In this document: piece by piece, positions 1 to 8,400 of the stretch | How positions within the stretch are numbered: the stretch's first letter is position 1 | How the letters are laid out: each line of letters starts with the position of its first letter | DNA from: Nonomuraea jiangxiensis | GTDB lineage: Bacteria > Actinomycetota > Actinomycetes > Streptosporangiales > Streptosporangiaceae | DNA: 64,000 nucleotides | Reading direction: 5' to 3' | NCBI RefSeq assembly: GCF_900099965.1 | Contig: NZ_FNDJ01000003.1 | Coordinates: forward strand, 124,001-188,000 | The notes under the pieces: generated by a model | The model's input: the letters and a program-made list of their open reading frames with translations, nothing else | Databases searched by the model: none | Told to the model about the DNA's origin: nothing | Translations under genes and position numbers: made by a program

Positions 1-64
1 CCGCCGGAGTGGCGGCGACACGATATTCGTGGTTCTTCACCTCGGCTGGAACGCCGATCTTCAT
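1..64 (-). CDS. ald: Alanine dehydrogenase, N-terminal fragment (runs off the window)
   Basis: Reading leftwards from an ATG at 64, the 21 visible codons give MKIGVPAEVKNHEYRVAATP, which is the characteristic start of alanine dehydrogenase (NAD-dependent interconversion of L-alanine with pyruvate and ammonia). A GAAAGGA ribosome-binding site lies about 8 bases upstream. The gene lies downstream of, and on the same strand as, the class III aminotransferase at 153-1535, with 88 bases between them. This suggests joint handling of alanine and pyruvate as the amino donor/acceptor couple. Only the beginning of the dinucleotide-binding enzyme is visible, so completeness cannot be judged. Confidence 0.85.
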   Translation of the reverse strand, partial: MKIGVPAEVKNHEYRVAATPA

Positions 65-152
65 GGTGGTGGTCCTTTCAGCGAACCGGCACTTCGTCGT
101 ACCGGACTGCGGTCTTACGGTGGGCGTCCCGCCGCGGACGGCGGGTCCGCCG

Positions 153-1535
153 CTACAAGCGCGCCCACGCCTCGGTGAGCACGTTTCGAAGGATGGAGCC
201 GATCTCGTCGAACTCCTCGGGGCCCGCAACCAGCGGAGGCGAGAGCTGGATGACGGGGTCGCCCCGGTCGTCGGCGCGGCAGTAGAGGCCCGCGTCGAAC
301 AGTGCCTTCGACAGGAATCCGCGCAGCAGCCGCTCGGACTCCTCGGCGTTGAAGGTTTCCTTGGTGGACTTGTCCTTGACCAACTCGATGCCCCAGAAAT
401 AGCCGGAGCCACGCACATCACCGACGATCGGGAGGTCGCGTAGCGCGTCGAGGGTCTGCTTGAACAGCGGCTCATTCTTGGTCACATGGCCGAGCAGGTC
501 CTCGCGCTCGAAGATGTCGAGGTTGGCCAGGGCCACTGCGGCAGAGACCGGGTGGCCGCCGAAAGTATAGCCGTGCGCGAACATGGTATCGTCGCCCTTG
601 AACGGCTCGAACAGGCGTTCGTGCGCGATCATGGCGCCGATGGGCGAATAGCCGCTGGTCATTCCCTTGGCGCAGGTGATGATGTCCGGCACGTAGTCGA
701 ACTTCTGGCCGCCGAACATGGTGCCGAGCCGGCCGAAGGCGCAGATGACCTCGTCGGAGACGAGCAGCACGTCGTACTCGTCGCAGATCTCGCGCAGGCG
801 CTGGAAGTAGCCGGGCGGGGGCGGGAAACAGCCACCGGCGTTCTGTACGGGCTCGGCGAAGACGGCGGCCACGGTGTCGGGGCCCTCCATCTCGATGGCG
901 CGGGCCACCCGGTCGGCCGCCCACCGGCCATACTCCTCGGGGGTCATGCCCTTGACGCCGCTGATCTCGTCGGCGCGGTAGTGGTTGGTGTTGGGCACGC
1001 GGACCGAGCCGGGCACGAGGGGCTCGAACATCTGCTTGAACGCGGGGATGCCGGTGATCGACAGTGCGCCCTGCGGGGTGCCGTGGTAGGCGATCTGGCG
1101 GCTGATGACCTTGTGCTTGAGCGGCTTGCCGACGAGCTTGTAATACTGCTTGGCCAGCTTCCACGCGGTCTCCACCGCCTCGCCGCCGCCGGTGGTGAAG
1201 AAGACGCGGTTCAGCTCGCCGGGGGTGTGGGCCGCCAGGCGCTGGGCCAGCTCGGCCGCCTTGGGGTGGGCGTAGGACCAGAGCGGGAAGAAGGCCAGCT
1301 CCTGGGCCTGCTTGGCGGCGGCCTCGGCCAGCTCCTGCCGCCCGTGGCCGACCTGGACCACGAAAAGCCCGGCCAGACCGTCCAGATAGCGCTTTCCGTG
1401 GATGTCGTAGACGTACGATCCCTCACCGCGCACGATGGTCGGGATCTCGGACTGCTGGTAGGCGCTGTGCCTGGTGAAGTGCAACCACAGGTGGTCCTGA
1501 GCGGCCTTCAGGACGTCGTTTTCCGGCTGCGTCAT
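153..1535 (-). CDS. Class III (omega) PLP aminotransferase, aspartate aminotransferase family
   Basis: A 460-residue fold-type I PLP enzyme of the omega-amino-acid:pyruvate / putrescine / beta-alanine transaminase group. Visible hallmarks are the substrate-side TTGGGEAVETAWKLA segment, the SDEVICAFGR motif carrying the cofactor-ring aspartate, and Lys290 in CAKGMTSGYSP as the predicted Schiff-base lysine. Length is normal for the family. The ATG at 1535 follows an AAGGGA ribosome-binding site. The alanine dehydrogenase gene follows on the same strand, so pyruvate as amino acceptor with recycling of the resulting alanine is a reasonable inference. The amine substrate cannot be read from the sequence. 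Confidence 0.9.
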   Translation of the reverse strand: MTQPENDVLKAAQDHLWLHFTRHSAYQQSEIPTIVRGEGSYVYDIHGKRYLDGLAGLFVVQVGHGRQELAEAAAKQAQELAFFPLWSYAHPKAAELAQRLAAHTPGELNRVFFTTGGGEAVETAWKLAKQYYKLVGKPLKHKVISRQIAYHGTPQGALSITGIPAFKQMFEPLVPGSVRVPNTNHYRADEISGVKGMTPEEYGRWAADRVARAIEMEGPDTVAAVFAEPVQNAGGCFPPPPGYFQRLREICDEYDVLLVSDEVICAFGRLGTMFGGQKFDYVPDIITCAKGMTSGYSPIGAMIAHERLFEPFKGDDTMFAHGYTFGGHPVSAAVALANLDIFEREDLLGHVTKNEPLFKQTLDALRDLPIVGDVRGSGYFWGIELVKDKSTKETFNAEESERLLRGFLSKALFDAGLYCRADDRGDPVIQLSPPLVAGPEEFDEIGSILRNVLTEAWARL

Positions 1536-1796
1536 GGTTATCTTCCCTTGTGTCTGAACTCCCCACAGTCTGCATGTTCACCTGAGCTTTGCCAAGCGAA
1601 TCGGTAGCAACACTATGCAAGATAATCGAGATCCGCAGAACCGCTCTGTAACGGCGACGAAATCCGCACGCGGGTCGGTCGGTCTACGCGCGCCGGGAAC
1701 CGGTGTGGTGCAATGAGGAGCAAATTGCCGAGAACTGGAGCTCCACGGTGCAGACCTGTGGAGAGCCGCTGAGAACAACCCCCGGGGGACCTTCCC

Positions 1797-3152
1797 GTGA
1801 CTCCTGACCAGATCGAGAGCGCTGTCGCCGCCGCGATGCCTCAGGCCGTCGAAGAGCTCAAGCGCCTGGCCGCCATCCCTTCCGTGGCCTTTCCCGGACA
1901 TCCGGAGGAGCCGGTCTTCGCCGCCGCCGCGATGACCGAGGAGCTGCTGCGCTCCGTCGGCCTGCCGCACGTCCAGCAGGTCGCGGTGGAGGGCAGCTTC
2001 CCCGCCGTCTACGGCGAGGCCCCCGCCCCGCCCGGCGCGCCCACGGTCCTGCTCTACGCGCACTACGACGTGCAGCCGCCCGGCGACCTGTCCGCGTGGC
2101 GCACGCCGCCGTTCGAGCCGACCCTGATCGACGGCCGGCTGTACGGCCGGGGCTGCGCCGACGACAAGTCCGGCGTCATCTCGCACATCACCGCCCTGCG
2201 CGCCTTCCAGGGACGTTTCCCGGTAGGCATCAAGGTCATCATCGAGGGCCAGGAGGAATACGCGGGCGAGCGCCTGGAGGCGTTCGTCGAGCGCAACCCC
2301 GAGCTGCTGCGGGCCGACGCCATCGTGGTGGCCGACACCGGCAACCCGCGCGTCGGCGACCCGGCGGTCACCACGTCGCTGCGCGGCATGGCCGGGTTCA
2401 CCGTCGAGGTCCGCACGCTGCGCGAGGCCGTGCACAGCGGCTCGTTCGGCGGGGCCGCCCCCGACGCGCTGGCGGCGCTGATGCGCATGCTGACCGCGCT
2501 GCACGACGACAACGGCGACGTGCGCGTGCCGGGGCTGCCGCGGGGCAGCTTCCTCGGGCACGGGCCGTCGGAGGACGACTTCAGGCAGACGGCGGGCGTG
2601 CTCGGCGAGGTGTCGCTGGTCGGCTCCGGGGCGCTGGCGGATCGCCTCTGGTCGTCCTATGCGATCACGGTGACGGGCCTGGACGTCCCCTCGGTGTCGG
2701 GGGCCGTCAACGCGGTCCAGCCGGTGGCGCGGGCCCGGGTGACGGTGCGGGTGCCGCCGGCCGGGGACCCGAAGACGACGGTCAACGCGGTGGTGGAGTT
2801 CCTGCGGCAGGTGACGCCGTGGGGGGCGCAGGTCTCGTTCGGGGACTTCACGGTGGGCGCGGGCTTCCAGGCCGACTCGGGCGGCAAGGCCCGCGCGGCG
2901 CTGAACCGGGCGATGGAGCGCGCCTTCGGCCGGCCGCCGCGCGACGTGGGCGCCGGCGGGTCGATCCCGCTGGTGAGCACGCTGCTGAAGCAGTTCCCCG
3001 CCGCGGAGATCCTGCTGTTCGGGGCGGAGGACGAGGAGGCGGCCATCCACGCGCCGAATGAGCGCGTGGACCTGGAGGAGCTGCGCCGGGTGGCCACCAC
3101 GGAGGCCCTGTTCCTCCAGGAGATCAGCCTGCCCTCGGCCCTGGGCGCCTGA
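1797..3152 (+). CDS. M20 family metallopeptidase (dipeptidase)
   Basis: A 451-residue zinc dipeptidase of the M20 family (carnosinase/CPG2-like). Metal and catalytic residues are visible in order: His89 and Asp91 in YAHYDVQPPGD, Asp122-Asp123 in GCADDKSG, Glu153-Glu154 in EGQEEYAGE, an aspartate in VADTGNP, and a C-terminal histidine in AAIHAPNERVD. A dimerisation (lid) domain occupies the middle third, as is usual. The protein has no signal peptide and should be cytoplasmic, trimming dipeptides or N-acyl amino acids. It starts at GTG after a GGGGGA site and is divergent from the aminotransferase across a 261-base region. Confidence 0.9.
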   Translation: MTPDQIESAVAAAMPQAVEELKRLAAIPSVAFPGHPEEPVFAAAAMTEELLRSVGLPHVQQVAVEGSFPAVYGEAPAPPGAPTVLLYAHYDVQPPGDLSAWRTPPFEPTLIDGRLYGRGCADDKSGVISHITALRAFQGRFPVGIKVIIEGQEEYAGERLEAFVERNPELLRADAIVVADTGNPRVGDPAVTTSLRGMAGFTVEVRTLREAVHSGSFGGAAPDALAALMRMLTALHDDNGDVRVPGLPRGSFLGHGPSEDDFRQTAGVLGEVSLVGSGALADRLWSSYAITVTGLDVPSVSGAVNAVQPVARARVTVRVPPAGDPKTTVNAVVEFLRQVTPWGAQVSFGDFTVGAGFQADSGGKARAALNRAMERAFGRPPRDVGAGGSIPLVSTLLKQFPAAEILLFGAEDEEAAIHAPNERVDLEELRRVATTEALFLQEISLPSALGA

Positions 3153-3191
3153 CGACGGCGGCACCGGCCGCGCGATGGCCGACCGGCGGGC

Positions 3192-3722
3192 TTATCTGAC
3201 GGGCAGCTCGTAGACGCGGCGTACGCTGCTGCCCAGCCTGCTCACGTCCGTCCCGTAGACGTGCAGCGACACCCCGACCTCGGCGCTGGTGTTGTGCACC
3301 ATGTGGATGTCCCCGGGCGGCGCGAAGCCGCTGACCTCGCCCGGCCGGTTGCAGGCATGCCCGATCTTGACGAGATGGTCGCCCATGTCGCGGTAGAGGG
3401 TCTCGTACTCGATCCCGCTGAGGATGCCGAACGTGCACCAGGCCACGTGGTCGTGGATCACCGTGCGCTGGCCGGGACGCCACACGACGGCCACGATGGA
3501 GAAGTCGTCCTGCGCGTGCAGCACGTGGGACACGTACCCGTCGGGGGAGCCCGCTCGCTCGCTCGGGGTGAGGATGTCCAGGCCGGGCAGCCGGTCGCGG
3601 AGCAGGTCGGCGACGGCGTACGCGGTTTCGCGGGGCGCCGGCCGCCGGCCGACGATTCCGGAGATGCCGGCCACGAGCTGGCCGAGGCCGGGCCTGGCGG
3701 TGATGACGGTGGCCCTGTTCAT
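3192..3722 (-). CDS. Cysteine dioxygenase-like cupin (thiol dioxygenase)
   Basis: A 176-residue single-domain cupin. The three-histidine iron site of thiol dioxygenases is recognisable: His90 and His92 in VIHDHVAWC and His140 in GDIHMVHN. Cys96 sits near the place of the cysteine that crosslinks in animal cysteine dioxygenase, and Tyr156 in SLHVYGTD matches the conserved tyrosine. The family oxidises L-cysteine to cysteine sulfinate or, in related members, 3-mercaptopropionate. The gene is divergent from a LysR regulator (start 3831) across 108 bases, so control by that regulator is likely. The choice of thiol substrate is uncertain. Confidence 0.8.
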   Translation of the reverse strand: MNRATVITARPGLGQLVAGISGIVGRRPAPRETAYAVADLLRDRLPGLDILTPSERAGSPDGYVSHVLHAQDDFSIVAVVWRPGQRTVIHDHVAWCTFGILSGIEYETLYRDMGDHLVKIGHACNRPGEVSGFAPPGDIHMVHNTSAEVGVSLHVYGTDVSRLGSSVRRVYELPVR

Positions 3723-3809
3723 GGCATCCCCTAGGAAAACGACTTGTTGTCTTCCCTCCCTACGGTGCTACAAGCTGCACCGATAGGTCCAACAGAAGTT
3801 TTATGGGCC

Positions 3810-3824
3810 ATCGATAGATATGAT
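3810..3824. promoter_or_regulatory. Candidate LysR-type operator (T-N11-A)
   Basis: ATC-N9-GAT (3810-3824) fits the T-N11-A box with dyad symmetry bound by LysR-type regulators. It lies in the 108-base divergent region between the thiol dioxygenase and the lysR gene, directly before the lysR start, where no strong ribosome-binding site is visible. Autoregulation is the likely role; this is a motif match only. Confidence 0.3.
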
Positions 3825-3830
3825 TGATGA

Positions 3831-4691
3831 ATGCTGGACGTCACCCGCCTCCGCGTCCTCGTCGCGGTGGCCCGTAAGGGCTCGCTGACCGCGGCCGCCC
3901 AGGAGCTGCACTACTCCCAGCCCTCCATCAGCCACCACCTGGCCCGGCTGGAGGCGGAGACCGGGGCCCGGCTCGTCCAGCGGGTGGGGCGGGGCATCAG
4001 GCTCACCGACGCGGGCCGGCTGCTGGCCGAGCGGGCCGCGGAGATCATCGGGCGGCTCGACGCCACGGCCGAGGAGCTCGCCGCGCACGTGGGGCTGCGT
4101 AGCGGCCGTGTCCGGCTGGCCGCCTTCCCCTCGGCGCTGGGCACGTTCATCCCCAAGGCCGCCGGGCTGCTGTCCGGCGCCCATCCCGGGCTGCGCCTGC
4201 AGCTCACCGAGACTGAGCCGCCGGAGGCGCTCAGGCTGCTGCGTGCCGGGCGGGTGGACGTGGCGGTGATCTTCCGCTACGACGACACCGCCCCCGAGGA
4301 CGGCGGCCTGCACCTGGTCCACCTCCTCGACGATCCCAGCTACCTCGTGTCGAGCGGCCCGGCCGGCACGCCGGCCGACCACGCCGGGTCCCCCTGGATC
4401 GCGGGCTGCGACCGGTGCCGCAGCCATCTGCTGGACATCTGCGAGAAGGCGGGGTTCGAGCCGCAGATCTCGTTCACCAGCGACGACATCGTGGCCGTGC
4501 AGGCGCTGGTGGCGGCCGGCCTGGGGCTGACCCTGCTGCCGGGGCTCGCGCTCAGCGCCCACCGCCACCCGGACGTGGAGGTGGCGGAGGTGCCGGGGTC
4601 GACCAGGCACGTCTACGCGGCCGTCTACGGCGAGCCGCCCCATCCCCCGGCCACGGAGGCACTGCTGAAGGCGCTCCAAGAAAGCCTTTGA
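3831..4691 (+). CDS. LysR family transcriptional regulator
   Basis: A 286-residue regulator with an N-terminal winged HTH (residues about 1-60; TAAAQELHYSQPSISHHLARLE is the recognition region) and a C-terminal periplasmic-binding-protein-like effector domain. Length is typical. It is divergent from the cysteine-dioxygenase-like cupin and 21 bases upstream of a LysE-type exporter. Sensing a sulfur amino acid or related metabolite, and controlling its oxidation and export, fits this context, but the effector is inferred from context only. Confidence 0.9.
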   Translation: MLDVTRLRVLVAVARKGSLTAAAQELHYSQPSISHHLARLEAETGARLVQRVGRGIRLTDAGRLLAERAAEIIGRLDATAEELAAHVGLRSGRVRLAAFPSALGTFIPKAAGLLSGAHPGLRLQLTETEPPEALRLLRAGRVDVAVIFRYDDTAPEDGGLHLVHLLDDPSYLVSSGPAGTPADHAGSPWIAGCDRCRSHLLDICEKAGFEPQISFTSDDIVAVQALVAAGLGLTLLPGLALSAHRHPDVEVAEVPGSTRHVYAAVYGEPPHPPATEALLKALQESL

Positions 4692-4712
4692 CGCCGCCTC
4701 TACCATGGCCGC

Positions 4713-5339
4713 ATGCCAGACATCTCAACCATTGCCGTCTTTTGCGTGGCGACCCTGGGGCTGCTGGTGGTGCCCGGGCCCGCCGTTCTCTACGTCGTCA
4801 CCAGGAGCGTCACGCAGGGCCGGGCGGCGGGCCTGCTCTCCGTGCTCGGCGTGCACACGGGCTCGCTCGTGCACATCGGGGCGGCGGCGCTGGGCATCAG
4901 CGCGCTGCTGGCGGCCTCGGCCACGGCGTTCACCGTCGTGAAGTACGTGGGTGTGGCCTACCTGCTCTGGCTCGGCGTCCGCAAGCTGATGCGGCGGGGC
5001 GAGGGCGAGGAGGCCGTCGAGATGACCGTGCAGTCGAAGCGGCGGCTGTTCTGGCAGGGGTTCGTGGTCAACACGCTCAACCCGAAGACGGCGATCTTCT
5101 TCCTGGCGTTCCTGCCGCAGTTCTGTGACCCGGCCGCCGGGCCCGTCGGGCCGCAGATCCTGCTGCTCGGCGCGTTCTGGCTGGTGCTCGGGGTGATCAG
5201 CGACGGCGCGTACGCGATGCTCTCCTCGGCCCTGGCCGGCCGGGTGCGCGGGTCGGCACGGGCCCGGCGCCGCCTCGACGTGGGCAGCGGCGTGGTGTAC
5301 CTGGGGCTGGCGGCGTGGCTCACAACCGCCAAGGCATGA
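4713..5339 (+). CDS. LysE/RhtB family amino-acid exporter
   Basis: A 208-residue membrane protein with about six hydrophobic segments. The family signatures are LLVVPGPAVLYVVTRS near the N-terminus and NTLNPKTAIFFLAFLPQF in the middle. The family exports basic amino acids, homoserine/threonine or cysteine-pathway metabolites by proton antiport. The gene follows the LysR gene by 21 bases on the same strand, an arrangement typical of regulator-exporter pairs. Substrate is unknown; the neighbouring thiol dioxygenase makes a sulfur amino acid a possibility. Confidence 0.9.
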   Translation: MPDISTIAVFCVATLGLLVVPGPAVLYVVTRSVTQGRAAGLLSVLGVHTGSLVHIGAAALGISALLAASATAFTVVKYVGVAYLLWLGVRKLMRRGEGEEAVEMTVQSKRRLFWQGFVVNTLNPKTAIFFLAFLPQFCDPAAGPVGPQILLLGAFWLVLGVISDGAYAMLSSALAGRVRGSARARRRLDVGSGVVYLGLAAWLTTAKA

Positions 5340-5427
5340 CAAGCCGGGAATTTTGCGTTTCATAGTGCGATAGTGAGATCTGATTACGAGGGACGGCAGA
5401 CCAGGAAGTACGTCATAGGCGGACCCC

Positions 5428-8400
5428 ATGGACACGCCACCACACCACCTCGGGCTCGAACGGGTCGTCGAGGTCTACTCGGGTCACGACGACCTTGTCG
5501 GGGTGACCGGATCTGGATATGTGATCGGTGCCGATCTGGTGCTGTCCTCCGGGCACGTCGTGGATCCCGGTGCGCCCTGCCAGGTACGCCTGCCGTCCTC
5601 GGCCCGGTGGACGGCGGCCGAGGAGGTGTGGCGGGGTCGCGGCGAGGCGGGCGCGGTGCTGCTACGGGTGGCCGACGCCCCGTGGGGTGACGTGCCGGGC
5701 ATCGAACACGTCCGCTGGGCCAGGGTGTCCGGCGTGGGTTACCGGCTGCGCTGCGTGGCCAGGGGATTCCCGATGGCGGGGCGGCGGACCGGGGCCAGGG
5801 CCGCGCAGACGGTCGTCGGGCTGGTGGAGGCCCCCTCGGGCGCGGTGTCGAAGGCACTGACCGTCAACGTGCTCACCCCTGAACCGGCCACCACGCCGGT
5901 CGCGCTCTGGCAGGGCCTGTCGGGCGCCGTCCTGCTCGCCGAACCCGCCGGACAACTCATCGGCGTGATCACCCAAGGCCACCACCGGGACACCGGAGAC
6001 TTTCGAGACTCAGGTGACTCACAGGGCTTAGGAGACCTTGGGGACCGCCGGGACGGAGAAGACGACGCCGGGGACTCCCGGAGCCAGCGGGACAGTAGTG
6101 GGTGGGAGTTGCGGAGCGACCGGGACGAGCGGGGCGCGGGGTGGCGCTTGGACGTCGTGCCCGTGACCGCGTTGCTGGGCGACGAGCGGTTCCGGGCGCT
6201 GGCCGGGGTCGCACCCGGACGGCTGGAGACGGTCGCGGAGGGCGACCCCGTGGTGATGCTGCCCGGCCTACTGTCCCCCGCCCATATCGGGCTCCCGCCG
6301 GACCGCCCGGACTGGACGCTGCTGATGGCGCGGCACGCGGTGGTGCCGTTCCTGGGCCGGGACGAGGAACTGGCCGCCCTGCGCGCCTGGATCGCCGAAC
6401 CGGCCGCGCTGTCGATCGCCGTGATGACCGGCCGCAGCGGCACCGGCAAGACCCGGCTGGCCGCCGAGCTGTGCGCGGAGCTCGCGCAGGCGGGCTGGGA
6501 CACCGGCACCCTCCCGTTGTCCTCCGTCACGGGCCCCCTGACCAGCCGCCCTGACGCGCCCAACCGCCCGATGACGCGGGTCACGCGCTTGGACGCCCGC
6601 CGCCCGGCCCTGCTCGTCGTGGATCACCCGGAGCCGTCCGCGCCGCTGGTCGGCGAGCTGATCCGGCGGCTGGCCAAGCACGACCGCAATCCCCCCGTCC
6701 GGCTCCTCCTGGTGGCCCGCGAGCCCGGGGATCCGGAGTGGTGGCGACGCCTCGACACGGCCTCGGGAGGCTGGCTGAGGCGCCTCAACAGCACGACCGT
6801 CCACCTCAACGCCCACCCGCTGACGCTGGCGGAGCGGAACAGGCACGCGTTCGCCGCCATGAAGGCCTTCGCCCCCAGCCGGGCCGTCCTGCCTCCGCCA
6901 CCCCGCCTCGACGACCCCGAGTACGGCCTGCCGGTCCGCGTCCACCTGGCCGCCCTGCTACGCCTGCGCGACGGCACCGAAGGGGATGGTGAAGGCCCGG
7001 AGAACGACCACGAGCTCCCCCCGAGCCATGCGGCCCCCTCCAGCCCGGCAAGCGGTGACGCGGGGAGACATGCGGACGAGGACGAGGACGAGGCGAACAC
7101 GGAACCGTTGCCGCGCCTCGGCGGTGGGGCCGATGTGGGCGACGGGCTGCTCAGCCGGTTCCTCGCCCGGGAACGCCGGCAATGGGCCCGGGTGTGGCCG
7201 GACGGGCACGACCGGGTGGACGACATGACGGCACTGCAGGCCGTGGCCGTCCTCACACTCACCGCCCCCACCCCCGCCGAACTCCCCGGCCTGCTGACAA
7301 CCGTGCCGGGGGTGCGCGACCTCGGTACGCCCGTGCCGGGGGTCCGCGACCTCGGCACGGGCGAACTGCCGGACCACGCCCTCAGCACGGGCGGGCTGCC
7401 GGACCGCGCCCTGCGGCTGGCGGCCTGGCTGGGGCGGATCTTTCCCGGCGGCGAGCGGCTGGTGCCGCTCGGCCCGGACCTCATCGCCGAGCAGCTCTTG
7501 GACGAGACCGACGGCCTGGAAGCGCTCGTGCTCGCGCTGCACGACCATGAGGGGCGCACGGTCGAGCACCTCATCCGCATGCTCGACGTCCTGCGGCTGT
7601 CGGCGGGCCGGGCGCGGGTGCGGGCGGCACTGCGATCGCTGGTGGCGGCACGGATCGGACGGCTGGTCGCGGAGAGCGCGGCGGCGCCCGCCACCAGACT
7701 CGGCGACGTGCTGAACGCCGCCCTCGGCCTGTTCCCCGCCGACCGGGAGCTCGCCGAGGCCGTGTCCGCCCGGCTGGAACGGGATGCGCGCCCGCTCGAC
7801 GAGCCGGGATCACCGACACGCAATCTGAGCCTGGACATGCTCGATGCGAACCCAGAGGTGCTGGATCCGAATCGTGAGGTGCTGGATCCGAGCCTGGAGA
7901 TGCTGGATCCGACCCCGGAGGTGCTCGACCCGAACCCAGGGGTGCTCAATCCGGACCTGGGGGTGCTGGACCCCGCAGCTGGTGAGTTGGGGTTGCGGGC
8001 GCTTGGGGTGACGCTGGGTGAGTCGGTCGTGCGGCGTCGTCGGGCCGCCGGGGCGGGAGCGGGGCTGGCGCGGGCCCTTGCGGTGCTCGCCGGGCGGCTG
8101 GCGGCCGTGGGCCGGGTGGTCGAGGCCGTCGTGGTGGCCAAGGAGGCCGTCGAGATCCTCGCCGCCGCTCCCCCGTACGAGGAGGCGGCGGGACGGGCGG
8201 AGGCGCTGTTCCAGCTGGCCGGGTGTCTGCTGCTGGCAGGTGAGCCCGCCGCCGCGCTCAAACCCGCGCAGGAGGCCGCGGCCCGATACCGCATCCTGGC
8301 CGAGGACGGCCCCGGGCACGCCGGGGAGGTCGCGCGGGCGCACTACAACCTGGCGTGCGCGCTGCTGGAGGTCGACCGCCTGGACGAGGCCGTGGCGGCG

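Noticed and set aside
3810..3830. Leaderless start for the LysR gene
   Set aside because: A weak ribosome-binding site alone does not prove it. The dyad here is better explained as an operator, and no transcript start can be read from sequence.
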